Numbered from the stretch's first letter, positions 52,742 to 63,289 are shown. The stretch is 64,000 nt of DNA from Wyeomyia smithii (GCF_029784165.1 NC_073696.1:238746892-238810891); one strand, 5' to 3'. Translations and numbers: made by a program. The notes: a model not told the origin generated them from the sequence alone.

Positions 52742-55658
52742 AAAAATCTTTCTCTTTGAGATTTATGACTCCTACAATCTCCTCATTAGACTCTGCGACG
52801 ACATTGTCCAAATATTTTCCAAAAATAGGATCATTTAAAAGTTTGATCTCGTTTTCCAAAGTGATGTACGCTTCTCGTCAATTTTTATGACTAGTAGTCA
52901 AATATACGAAAAGAAGTTTTATAATCAAATTAATTTGGTCTTCTTCTCTCTAATTCATTACTGAAGTGAGCGCAATTTTGCACAACCTATTTGGATGTGC
53001 TTTTGTAATATATTTATCCACAACTTTGTAGATAATCTTAGTTCTATGCGAACTACACAGTTCGATCAAAGTTTTATCTATGGTGTTGCCTTCTTTAAGG
53101 TCAGCAATCCATTTTATAGACTCCTGATCAGAGTTATGTTATTGTATGACAAAACAATTGCATTGAGTTCTGCCATTGAGAAATCCATTGTTATTGTGCA
53201 AATCATTGAGCTTAATTTCCTGCTCGTGGCAGCTTCAATGTTGCGAACAATTGATCGAAGAACATCTTCAATATTTGAAGTATGATGATCTTCGGTGAAA
53301 AACGACGGAAATTGGTTTCCTAGCTTTGTCTGTATCGACAATTTTAACATTGGCAATCAGGTTATGAAACAACATGGTGCGTGAAGAAATCGAAAACCAT
53401 CGATTACCAGTTGCATCCATGTGTAAATCTAGAGGTCCTTCACGACCGGTTAGATCTATAAATAATTTAACCTGTTTCTGACTCATCAAAACCGTCAGAA
53501 ATGGTTTACATTGCATGCGCAATATAAAGTGTGATTTTTTTGCTATTTGGTTTTTCGTGTATTCAGATTTGACAGTTCACGCGGGAATTCTGACAAAGTA
53601 TAAAATTTAAATTTTAAAATTTAAATTTTTACCAAAGTTCGTCTTCTGTGAAAAATGTTTTAATCGACCTACTGAGCAAGCTATTCAAGCTATTGTGACG
53701 AAATATCAAACCAGTTTTACTCTGTTGGACATAAACCCACCAACACGTATACATAGAGTGCGTACAGAAGAAAATATTGCTGCCGTATTAGCCAGTGTAG
53801 TGGAAGACCGTGAAATGTCAATTCGACGTCGTTCGCAGCAATTGGGCTTGTGTTATTCGACTACATGGAAGATTTTACGAAAGGATGTTGGTGTAAAGCC
53901 TTACAAAATACAGTTCGTACAAGAATTGAAGCTGAACGACTTGCCGCAGCGTCGAATTTTTGGTGAATGGGCCTTAGAACAACTTGCCGAAAAATTGTGT
54001 TTAGTGGCGAAGCTCATTTCTGGTTAAATGGGTATGTTGATAAGCAAAATTGCCGCATTTGGATCGAAGAGCAACCAGAGGCAATACAAGAATCGCCAAT
54101 GCACCCGTTACGGCGTTACGGTCAATGGCGCGATGATTTCTGATTTTTTTTTTGCCGGAAATGGAAGAGCTGGGTCTTGTTAACATGTGGTTTCAGCAAG
54201 ACGGAGCAACGTGCCACAGATCGCGCGAATCAATGGACATATTGCGGAATGAGTTCGGTGAGCAATTCATCTCACGAGATGGACCGGTGAATTGGCCGCC
54301 TAGATCATGCGATTTAACACCGCTAGATTAATTTTCGTTAAGTATCTCGTCTATGCGGATAAGCCAACAACAATTCCAGCCTTGGAAGACAACATTACAC
54401 GCGTTATTCGCGAGATACAAGCCGAAATGCTCGAAAAAGTGACCCAAAATTGGACTTTTCGTATGGACCATTTGAAACGTAGCCGAGACCAACATTTGAG
54501 TAAAATTATCTTTAAAAAGTAAATGGCATAAACCAATTTATCGGCTCAAATAAAGATTTAATACAGTTTGTAATGTTTATGCGTTTTTTTAAAGAAATAC
54601 CAAATTCCAAAAAATCACCCTTTATAAGAGTGTGTTTTACTAGCTATTTTTGCTAAAGATGTTACAACATCTCTATCTTCTCTAAAATTAAATGGCCTCT
54701 GAAACAATTTTCCTCGCTGTGCTATCTGACCCACGCTTTCGAAGGTTCAAGTCCTTACGTGCTGCCGGATTATTTGCGAGCTCGCGAACTTGTTGTTGCA
54801 TAAGCAACCGAGGCACTGTATCGAGCATTTGTTTCTTAACTTCTGCTCGCTCCTTACCTCTCATGTATGGAGCAAGCTTTTGTTTGTGAAGGAATCCTTC
54901 GTCATTATGAAGAATTTTAAATTCAATATCATCATTGGACACCTTCTCAAATGTAGCTGTGAATATGAAATTTTTGCATGTATGAAACTTGCAGCGAGCA
55001 AAAATTTTTATTGTTCTTGTTGGTTTCGAGAATGGAACTTCATCTCGAACACTATTGAAATTTGCTACACACGTCTTGTTTGGATGACGTAGGAGATCAT
55101 GATACGTTGTATATTTGATTTGTTCATTCAAATCGGTACAGCAGCTTCTTTGTTTATGTCCTTCATCGTTTCTTATCAGTTTTTACGTTTTTTTTTATCT
55201 ATTATTGTTTCGAATTAATCTCGAGTCACGAATATTCGCTCTCCAGAATCGTTAAATAGTCTCGTTTGATTACTGGTTGTTCGGTTATCATTTAATATTT
55301 CTAAAACATTGACATAGTAATTTTCTATGCTTCTAAAGTGCTACTTTTCGAACGAAGCTGTATTGATAAATAACTCATCCATTGGAACAAGAGAGATTGA
55401 CAGCTCGTGTTTAATATCTAAGACATTCAATATTGAGCTATTTTCTTTCAGTTTGTTTTTGAGAGAGTGAGTACTTTGCAGTTGCTCTTCGTCTTGAGTA
55501 ACGCTTTCTTTGGTATTGATTTCCTTTTCAATACTTGTATCCACATTTTTGGTGAATGAAGAGTTTTTTGCTCTCAATTTTTCAATCATATTATAAACTT
55601 TTAGTCGGTTTTGCCTTTCCCCTAGAAAAGTTAAGCAATCACTGCAAAAAGTGCTCAA
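52742..55658 (-). pseudogene. Mutator-like transposase, copy 2 (decayed, split by a Tc1/mariner insertion)
   Basis: Minus-strand pieces in order: 55658-55341 (FCSDCLTFLGERQNRLK, Ser/Thr-rich), 55131-54688 (FARCKFHTCKNFIFTA, a zinc-type motif, to KRGSDSTARKIVSEAI), then an interruption by the element at 53523-54626. Next come 53520-53270 (GREGPLDLHMDATGNRW, first catalytic D), 53330-53114 (TITMDFSMAELNAIV, second catalytic D) and downstream sequence nearly identical to copy 1. The TGA in copy 1 is present here too (52878-52880). The 3' part ends at the left end of W copy E. The domain order is that of a Mutator-like transposase; the exact family is not recognised. Confidence 0.6.
53523..54626 (+). 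mobile_element. Tc1/mariner element with transposase pseudogene
   Basis: Inverted termini: TATAAAGTGTGATTTTTTTG at the left and AAAAAATCACCCTTTATA at the right, with TA at the edges. The transposase opens with EQAIQAIVTKYQTSFTLLD, a second helix-turn-helix (SIRRRSQQLGLCYSTTWKIL) and NDLPQRRIFGEWALEQL. A frameshift at about 54000 follows, then SGEAHFWLNGYVDKQN-type codons, a region with stops, WPPRSCDLTPLD as the third catalytic motif region, and ADKPTTIPALEDNITRVIRE to the end near 54522. First and third catalytic aspartates are recognisable but the frame is broken at several places. The element lies inside Mutator-like copy 2. Confidence 0.8.
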
Positions 55659-55729
55659 AAGGGCCGAATGTCGTATATCGCTCGATTCAGTTCGACGAAC
55701 TGAGCATTTTCTGTATGTGTGTATGTGTA

Positions 55730-56600
55730 ACGCTCTCCCAATCTCACTCGATTTTCTCAGAGATGGTTGGACCGATTTTCATGAAATTAATTGCAAATGA
55801 AGGGTCTAGATGCCCTAATAAATTTCATTGTAATCGGATTTTTAGTTTAGAGGGTATGTATCAAAATGTAAAAATCACGAAAACTCATTATCTCAGAAAC
55901 TACACTACCGATTTTAATCAACCTGGTTTAAAATGAACGGGCTATCTAAAAAAACCCTTAACTTTTGAATGTTAATAAAGATTGGACATGTGGTTCAAAA
56001 GTTGTGGAAAGAAACGTGTTTTGAAGAATTTTTAATGTTTCTCAGAGATGGCTGGACCGATTTTCATAAAATTAGTGTCATATGAAATTTCTAGTTGTCC
56101 CACGAGACCCTATTATTTTTTTTTTTGCAATCGGACTATTACTTTGCCTGTTATGTTTAAAAATGTGAAATCCAGCAATGAAAAGGAACATATTCCGAAG
56201 ACTACTTAAACTCACTCACTTTTCTCAGAGGTGGCTCAACTGATTTCCACAAAATTAGTGTCAAATGAAAGGTCTAGTTGGCTCATAACACCGTATTGAA
56301 TTTTATTGTAATCGGACTGTAACTTCGTCTGTAATGTATCAAAATGTGAAAATCACGAAGCTTTATTGTCTCAGAAACTACACAACCGATTTGAACAATA
56401 TTGATATCAGATGAACGGGCTATTTGAGGGTTGATTTTAAGGGTTAACTGATAAATTATAGTGATTGAACACGTGGTTCCAAAGTTTGGCTGCTCTATAT
56501 CTATATTCCCATTTCATTTGATTATAATCGGACTTATATTTCAACCGTTATTTATTAAATTGTAGAAACAACGAAAATCTATTATTTCAAAGATCACACG
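55730..56600 (+). repeat. Diverged tandem repeat
   Basis: Blocks such as CTCAGAGATGGCTGGACCGA, TTTTCATAAAATTAGTG, TTGTAATCGGAC and CTCAGAAACTACAC recur about every 180-300 bases (near 55755, 56040 and 56222). Identity between units is moderate. No coding function is apparent. Confidence 0.65.
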
Positions 56601-57762
56601 ACTCATTCAAACATAACTAGGGCCATACAAAAGAGTTATCTCTCAAATTTACAAGTAGCAAACTTCATAACAATTTCATGTGTGGTTCTAAGTTATGGAA
56701 AGAAAAGAAATTCAAAGACTATTTAAAACTACACCTGCTTTGATCAAAACATGTGGCTTCAACCAAATTTAAAGTTGGTATTTTACTATTTGTACGTTCC
56801 CGGTATTGCTCGTGATTAAAGTGTTCGAAATTGAGAGTCCTTTTTTATTTCGTTATTTCCTAATCATTAACATTATGTAAAATTTCATATTTTATACTTC
56901 AAATATTACATCAAAAACAACATCAAAATTTTGGAACCCAAAAAGAGAATATACTTTTATTGGATTGAAGTGTTCATGTAAATCGAACAAATAATAAGTT
57001 TGAATAAGAAAGGCTGGGTCTGACCGCTAGGTGGATTAATTTATGTTTTTTTATGTTGTGCTTTATACCCAGCACAGTATCAATCTCGAGATCCCCTCTG
57101 TAATCCCGTTCGAGCCATCTCGCTCCATATTTCTTCAAGGAATATTCCTCAAGTTGCTCAATTTAATTGCCCGTTGAATCAAGGCACGGCAGAGTATCCG
57201 TGTAAGAATCACTCTCGAAGCGCACTTGGGCACTAACTGAAGAGTTACTGCTCAGTTGTCGCTCCTCTTTCTCAATAATGGAGTTATTTTCGTTCTTGAT
57301 TAGAGCTTTTGCTGTGAGGATTGAAGAGGAACACGACTGAACACTAACCAAATAGTCAGTGCTCAGTCGATGATCCTCTTTCCTACTAGTGAAGTCATCT
57401 TCGACCTCCACTAGGACTGACATCAAGGGGATGTTGGAGCCCGTATTTTTTTTGTCTTCCATATGTTCTTGTTTTTTTTTTTAATTTCGGAAATTTATTA
57501 AGAACTTTGAATGTTTTAAACCCCCGCCGCACAGTGCGTTGAACATATGGAAAGTTTGGACATAAGTCAAAATTCTTCGTGTAAGGCTTTTTTTCAGCAC
57601 AATTTCTATTTGAACGACTTTTTTATGAAAAATACTATACAAAAGACCAAAACTTAACTTATCTCCTAGGGTAAGTGAACCAATTATGGTACTAGTGACA
57701 AATTTAAATGTGTGATATAGTTTGATAATATTATGGACTAGAGAGTTTGAACAGTATATTAC
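56601..57762. other. AT-rich region with one Ser-rich ORF
   Basis: An ORF at 57462-57163 (-) encodes a Ser/Glu-rich sequence (SVQSCSSSILTAKALIKNEN) that could be part of an exon linked to the one at 57763. A possible acceptor (GATGTCAG) lies inside it near 57415. No family is recognised. Confidence 0.3.
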
Positions 57763-57939
57763 CAAACTGCTATCATTGTGTTGATTTGATCGATTCACAA
57801 CTGGCTCACTGGCTCTAGGAGCATCTTCCAATCCAAAATACTTCCACCGTTGTCGAGAAAACTGCATCATTTTTACTGCCAATTGATAGCTGATGCCACT
57901 TCTCAAATAAGGTTTTGTATTTCTGGCGCGCAAGTTGAT
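57763..57939 (-). CDS. Putative internal exon of an unknown gene
   Basis: On the minus strand, an open 177-base segment is bounded by an acceptor (CATTTTTGTAG) and a donor (TTTGGTAATA). Both junctions are in phase 0, giving 59 residues starting INLRARNTKPYLRSGISYQL. The sequence is not low-complexity and reads like real protein, but neighbouring exons could not be joined with confidence. It could also belong to a decayed element. Confidence 0.3.
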
Positions 57940-58579
57940 CTACAAAAATGCAAAAAAATCTAAAATTCGCACAAATTAGCAGTTTAAGTTAATGTCTATT
58001 GTTTCTCTGCCTTTCATAGTAACTTTTAACATAAATCTCAGATTGGTAAAATTTGGTAGATTTTTACAAGACTTGTTTGAAAATTTTGATGTTTTCTAGT
58101 TTTTTTTTTTGTGAATAACTTTATGTTTACCGACTGATTCACGATGTTTCGCAACAACAATCACTCTAAATTGTATATAAATGGATTATACAAACCTTTA
58201 TTCATGTAATCCATGCCAAGTTTCGATTAGAAGTCACTTAGTTTTTGTGTATCAGAGAGAATGCGTCATGCGCCAATTTCAATTTTTTGAAACACGTGCT
58301 TTTTCACTCGCTAACCTTTGTTTTTGTTTCCACTTACTACGCGTGTCAGAGAAGTCATAAACTTGAACAAATACACTCATACGATGGTAGCAGGTTGCAC
58401 TAACATAAAAACATAGTTTAAAATGACGAAAAAAATCATCAAATTTTCGACTTTTTTCTATGGGTCAACGCACTGTGCGCCGCCCAAACTCTCAGGACGG
58501 TTCGCATGACACCTTAGTTTTGGGGTTTATCCATTAGGTACCATTCATATATTGCATAACGCGGAATTTGGAATTTCCA

Positions 58580-59335
58580 TTTCCATTTTCTGTCATTTTG
58601 CATGATTTATGTGACAAACATAACATCTACGTGAAAATCACATGCATACTATGTTACATCACGTAGCACCTACGTCAACTTGGCAACGTCAAACAGAATG
58701 AAGTATTGCGAGAACTCTCAGTGCGAAAAAAAAACCCTGGAACCAAAACGGCGAATCTGTTGTCTGATTCAGTCTTTGAACAAAAAAAGGAATTTCTCGA
58801 TGACTTGCCAATGCTTGTGCTTTAGAAAAACCATAAAAATCCGACATCGAGATTTCACACAGATTCAGTTCAAATGGCAAGGAATTACCTGAACATAAAC
58901 AGTTGCAGCTAACAGTGATTATCGCCGCCGAATGTCGCAATATCATTTTGTCATTTCGTATGTCGTTTAATTCATTTACGAATTGGCGATTTTGCATGCC
59001 CGTTCGACCCATCGAGCAACATATTTGGATAATTTCTGAAAACTATTCCTAGTCTCTCAAGAGTTTGGGAAACCACAATTGAAAAATATACGTTGTATGA
59101 AACGTAGAGCCTATCAGACAAATAAATGTTTTTCACTTTACCGGTAGTTGAATTCTACGTGAAACTCACATGAAATGCATATGTCTATTGAATGAGATTC
59201 ACAGGATAAATCATCTCACCAGTTCATGATGAACTAAAATGACATTCACGTAAAATCTACGTGAAAATGTCAGTGGAAAATATTCACATAACTTTTCCGG
59301 TAATTACAACGTGAAAAATATTTTGAGTGTATGCG
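58580..59335. repeat. Possible palindromic repeat rich in TACGTGA motifs
   Basis: Several TCTACGTGAAA / TTTCACGTAGA-type motifs occur near 58630, 59152, 59240 and 59310, ending in a block ACGTGAAAAATATTTTGAGT. This looks like an element of the MITE kind, but I could not define matching ends. A minus-strand ORF at 59012-58689 has no recognisable motif. Confidence 0.35.
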
Positions 59336-59524
59336 AAACACTTTAGAATTATTTATCGTGTAAAACCTCATTTTCAAAAGGAAAACACTTTCAATTCTCG
59401 TGTTATGACGTGTGTTTGGATTTTGAATCTCAAATGAATGTTTACCGAACTTCGAATGATTTTTATTCGATTCTAAAATAAAAACAGTTTTATATGGAAA
59501 TGATTGCATAGAATGGAACCTTTA

Positions 59525-60030
59525 TTAGAATTCGATTCTTTCACGTAACACAAAAAATGTAGTTCTTACCCTGCAAAAAATGTAGTCCGGAAAATCGTCG
59601 AACTTCTCTGACAAAATTAACACCTTTTGCCCCATAACTTCCGTCAGACCCTGATGGTGACAGTAAAATTTTGTCAGATGGTAGCTTGGCATGTCTGCTA
59701 ACTTTCTAGCATGGTTCGGTGATAGGTATTTTTCAATTTCCTTGCAATAGACCGTTATTTTCAACTTCTTAGTTTTGTTTATCTCATAGTTGAAATTCTC
59801 GTTAATTTGCCTAATGCCTATTTGGCACTTCACTTGAAGTAATTTTGTATTCCTTATTGTATTGGCTTTTTTTCAAAACAGTAAATAAACACGTCATATA
59901 TAGAAAATCTAATTCATTTAATTTATTTTCAAAATATTATCCAGTTCTAACTAGTTCCAACACCCGCCGCTACGCCACCCGTGCGCTGCAGTCGGATAAA
60001 TGTGTCGCTGGGCAAAACTGTCGCTCATTT
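59525..60030 (-). repeat. Dispersed repeat R3, copy 3 (longest coding frame)
   Basis: Inverse match to the segment at 28898-29400. The minus-strand frame from 59833 is open for 102 codons and includes KYLSPNHARKLADMPSYHLT, HHQGLTEVMGQKV and FDDFPDYIFC. The outer end TGTCGCTCATTT at 60020-60030 corresponds to AATGAGCGACA at the other copy. It stops about 135 bases before the ATG of ND-AGGG, so it probably forms part of that gene's upstream region. Confidence 0.65.
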
Positions 60031-60164
60031 CATACAAACGTCACAGCCACAGCATTTCCTTCAGTCAATCGAAAATAATAACAAAACAGAAGAAGCAATT
60101 TTTTCTTAACCCGCAGCAGAAGGTTAATCGTGTATTCCGCCGAACAAGCAGCCCCGAAGCAAGG

Positions 60165-60579
60165 ATGCTTACATCTCGTGCTATTCTGCTGGGCCGTTTG
60201 CTGCAGCGTTCCGTGGCATCCCGGAGCAGACCCGTTACAAATCAAATCGTTCGCCAGAGCCACTAGTAAGAGCTAAATCACTAGCAGACTTCTCAATATT
60301 ATGTAATTGTTTTGAATTGCAGTGTCTCGTACCGTGTTAATGGTCCAAAACCGAATTTTGCTGTCAATGCTTTGGCCCAGCTGGCCGGAGGATTAATGTG
60401 GTGGTGGGTCCTGTGGCATCTGTTTCATGAATACGAACACATTACGGTTTGTTAGATCTGCAGTTACCTTCCGTTGTATGAATAATTCTGTTTTCTGTCG
60501 TTTTCAGGGAGAGTTCTACTATCCGGATCCGTCCGAATGGACCAATGCTGAGCTAGGAATTCCACCGGATGATGAATAG
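60165..60579 (+). CDS. ND-AGGG: NADH dehydrogenase [ubiquinone] 1 beta subcomplex subunit 2, mitochondrial
   Basis: Three coding exons: 60165-60265, 60323-60446 and 60508-60579, with GT-AG junctions (GTAAGA..TTGCAG and GTTTGT..TTTCAG). They give a 98-residue protein. The N-terminus (MLTSRAILLGRLLQRSVASR) is an arginine-rich mitochondrial presequence. The core ALAQLAGGLMWWWVLWHLFH is the single membrane segment of NDUFB2, followed by EYYP-type FYYPDPSEWTNAELGIPPDD at the C-terminus, which is typical of the family. It is an accessory subunit of the complex I membrane arm in the inner mitochondrial membrane. Length is normal and no lesion is seen. A dispersed repeat (R3) ends about 135 bases upstream and a poly(A) signal lies at 60658. 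Confidence 0.95.
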
Positions 60580-60657
60580 GTTTGATGAGTGTTAATCTTG
60601 GTTTTTAGTAAAGCAAACGTGTATCCCTATTTTGCTTTGTGACAAAAGATGGTTGTA

Positions 60658-60663
60658 AATAAA
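60658..60663 (+). terminator. Poly(A) signal of ND-AGGG
   Basis: AATAAA lies about 80 bases after the stop codon. Confidence 0.7.
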
Positions 60664-60819
60664 AAATCGCGAGGGATGGAAAGCAAACGGATTTTTCGTC
60701 AATTTTAAATTTAATTTGTGATGCTATTTTGTATTCAATCTGGCTTTCAGACTCTTGTTCTAGTGATTTCGATTAAGAGTGTGGCTTCCATTAAGCTAGG
60801 TATCAAGAACGGTTGTAGG

Positions 60820-61123
60820 CAGGGATGCCAGGTCATTTTTCCAAATGTCTTCACGTTCCAATAAAAAATGTCTTCACATGTCTTCCAACCTGAGATGGCT
60901 CGTTAGGACCGACTAAAGACTAGAAAAGCTACCGACAAATCGTAAACTGTCGAGCAAAAAAAAAAAGGTCACCACCTCTGCCAAAATGCGTGTCATATCA
61001 CATATTTTCGAATGTCTTCACATATTTTTGAATGTTTTCCATTTGTCTTCACAAACAAAGATGTCTTAACCGCAGGGTAAATGTCTTCCATTTGAACACA
61101 TGTCTTCCAATCTGGCATCGCTG
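60820..61123. mobile_element. Non-autonomous hAT element with 8-bp target duplication
   Basis: Termini CAGGGATGCCAGGT and ATCTGGCATCGCTG are imperfect inverted repeats. GTTGTAGG flanks both sides (60812-60819 and 61124-61131), a perfect 8-bp duplication. The interior is rich in ATGTCTTC motifs (TGTCTTCACATGTCTTCCAA). Length is 304 bp with no coding capacity. Confidence 0.9.
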
Positions 61124-61314
61124 GTTGTAGGTACCAAGAACCTAAGGGTAGACAACTGGGTATAGATTTGCATTCACTTTGGGGACCACTCGCTGATTGG
61201 TTGAAATTGAAAACCCCGAGTGCGTCAAAATTTATCAACAGGCTTGCTGGCAGTGTTGCTGAACATGTTTCGTTGTTTTGATTTATGTTTTTTTTATGAT
61301 GTCACCTGGTATAA

Positions 61315-61466
61315 TAGGTCTTATTACGGGAGTCACTTCACGGTGAAGTGACAACCGTAATAGGCACGGTGAAAGTGATTCTCATTTGATTTGCACGCGT
61401 CTTTTTTCACCGTGAGATTTTTTCACTTCGTTCTCACCGTGAGGTGACATTCGTAATAAGCCCCTC
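61315..61466. repeat. MITE with inverted termini
   Basis: TAGGTCTTATTACGG at the left and CGTAATAAGCCCCT at the right are inverted, and the inner arms CACTTCACGGTGAAGTGAC and CTCACCGTGAGGTGAC extend the pairing. Several CACGGTGA / TCACCGTG motifs lie inside. About 150 bp, no coding capacity. Confidence 0.7.
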
Positions 61467-61473
61467 TAAAATA

Positions 61474-61676
61474 TTTTCAAGTGAAAATTTTAAAATAAAG
61501 CACAAAGCGTACAAATACGGGTATAGTAAAAGATCCGACTTGGGTCATCACTTATATCGATTACCAAAAGATCTAAAAGTGCGCAAGGAGATAATACGGT
61601 TTTGCGTGAAGCATAAGAACAGCATACCGCTGCTCAATACCGGAAGTAAAAGGTGTAATGTCAGCTTATTTTTACT
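61474..61676 (+). CDS. Exon-like ORF with THAP-like sequence
   Basis: The frame gives KHKAYKYGYSKRSDLGHHLY and RLPKDLKVRKEIIRFCVKHK, resembling the part of a THAP domain where a H/F-x-x-P-K-D motif is followed by a basic helix. It ends near AAAAGGTGTAAT, a possible donor. The first C-x-C pair of a THAP domain is not visible in this segment, so it is either an exon or a degraded P-element-type or THAP gene. Confidence is low. Confidence 0.35.
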
Positions 61677-61699
61677 TTTGAATCCGTTCAGTGATGCTG

Positions 61700-62212
61700 G
61701 AGAGTCATAATTTAGCTATTATAATTGTTCATAAATAATGATGCAAAAGTATGCAAGGCACATGATATTACCGAGTAATGTATTTCACTGTTATAACTTT
61801 AAAAATGCATTGATTAATCGTTTATTACTATTTCGGTTGAAGTCCAAGAAACTTAGAAAGAAAAAATTTGGGTACCAAGAAACTTAGGAAGAAAAAATTT
61901 GATAGTAGAAGTATGCTTTATTGAACATAAAATAATAAATATGAATTGAGTATTATTCGCCTATATATTTCAATTTTAATTTGTTTTATTTTCATTGACC
62001 TGCAGAAGTTGTTAAAAATAATCACTCTGGCATCAACGGTATGGAACGTTCAAAAAAATTTCGACGGTGATAACGGCCGTTACGAAAAGAAAAATAAGAA
62101 GCCAGCTGTCGCGTCTTGTCTTAGAGTGAGAGTAAAAAGCCAGATGTCTCCCCTTAGCTAAGAACCGCTTCAGCCGTCATGCCTAGTCAGCCTATGCACC
62201 AGAGAGACGCCG
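61700..62212. other. AT-rich region, no gene recognised
   Basis: It contains a short direct repeat (GAAACTTAGAAAGAAAAAAT and GAAACTTAGGAAGAAAAAAT near 61850 and 61880), and nothing else I can identify. Confidence 0.4.
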
Positions 62213-62320
62213 AGACACTCACCGTTAAGGCAACTGTCAGCATCAAAACGGGCGAGCTGTATAATTTTGCATTACCGTTATCCGTTTTGATGTTGACAGT
62301 TGCCTTAACGGTGAGTGTCT
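62213..62320. repeat. Near-perfect hairpin, 39-bp stem
   Basis: The arms 62213-62251 and 62282-62320 are inverse complements over 39 bases with one difference, a C/T change that would be a G-U pair in a plus-strand RNA. The loop is 30 bases. The arms start AGACACTCACCGTTAAGGCA. It could be a short MITE or a small-RNA precursor. Confidence 0.85.
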
Positions 62321-62490
62321 TGTCATTTCTCTAATATACAGGTTCCCTAGTCATGCCAACACACAACTCTACCCACCATAGATAAAAAAATACAGCTAGC
62401 GACATCTGCCCGCCACTGGAAAAATAGCGAATGCTAGAACCACAGACAGACTTTACTTGTACACTAGCGCTGCGTGGTGACCTTACTGCT

Positions 62491-62880
62491 AGAATACATT
62501 TTCTGACGTAGAGCTACGTCTCTCAGGAAGTTCGGCTTCATAGAAATGTAAAATGAAAATTTGTCCAATAAAATGAAAATTTGTCCAATGTTAGTTTTCG
62601 TTGCTCCCAAATGCTGAAAATTATAATTTTATTATTCGAACTATTGTTTTATTGAAAACTGTCAAGCCTTGTCAAAACGCAAATTTCGACCTCTGATTGG
62701 CCGTTATATGATTGCTTTCCCAAGCACGGTCGACAGAATTATAGACCTAGTAATCCAGAAAGAATTATTTGGCCTTTAGAAGAGACCGTTCCAGCCGAAA
62801 CCGGTCATATTAGTTCTTGACAGCGACAATAGTAGTCCTTACTTGACAATCAACTTTAAAATTTTGATTTTAAAACACCA
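62491..62880 (+). mobile_element. Family W repeat, copy F, left part with promoter block
   Basis: It starts with AGAATACATTTTC and CTCTCAGGAAGTTCGGCTTC and has the inverted CCAAT box (CTGATTGGCCG, about 62693) and TTTCCCAAGCACGGTCGAC (about 62717). The TATA position is weak (CTTTAGAAGAG, about 62774), followed by CCGGTCATATTAGTTC and CAGCGACAATAGTAGTCC. The short spliced ORF at 62898 begins where the W sequence fades. Confidence 0.65.
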
Positions 62881-62897
62881 CCCAAAAGCCCCCGATA

Positions 62898-63276
62898 ATG
62901 ATACCGAAGCAGAAAAAGTCGGATGTAAGTATTTTTCAACATTTATTTATATATTTATTTTTTAAATAACATTCACATACATTTATAATAACTCAATTTT
63001 TAATTCTTATTATTTATTTACAGGTCTGTAATCACTGTTTTCAGAGGAACAGACCATATCTTTCCATCAGCGAAGTAAAAGTAAGTTAAATATAAGTGTT
63101 TTTAAATTCATATTTACATTTTTTTCTTTTTTCAGTTTCGCGCAGGGGGCGGTGCGAAGTTAAAGTACGAACGACCGTATCCCCATTCTCGGGGCCCCCG
63201 GTTGGGTATGCGGACGTTCACCCCGGCCCCAGCCACCAGCTGCCGACTCGACACTTCGACCAGCAGCTCCAGCTAG
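62898..63276 (+). CDS. Putative three-exon short gene downstream of a W promoter
   Basis: Exons 62898-62924, 63024-63080 and 63136-63276 join in phase 0 with strong signals (donors GTAAGT and GTAAGT; acceptors TTTACAG and TTTTCAG) to give an uninterrupted 74-residue ORF. The protein starts MIPKQKKSDVCNHCFQRNRP and has one C-x2-C pair (VCNHC), a basic middle (KLKYERPYPHSRGPRLGMR) and a Ser/Thr-rich end. The first ATG lies about 110 bases downstream of the W start-site block. No family is recognised. Correct phase across two introns argues for a real spliced transcript, but the ORF is short. A further donor-like GTATGT follows the stop, so an alternative 3' structure is possible. Confidence 0.5.
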
Positions 63277-63289
63277 TGCAAACGTATGT

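Noticed and set aside
61474..61676. A complete THAP-domain gene
   Set aside because: The N-terminal zinc-binding cysteines are not visible, so only an exon-like fragment is reported, with low confidence.
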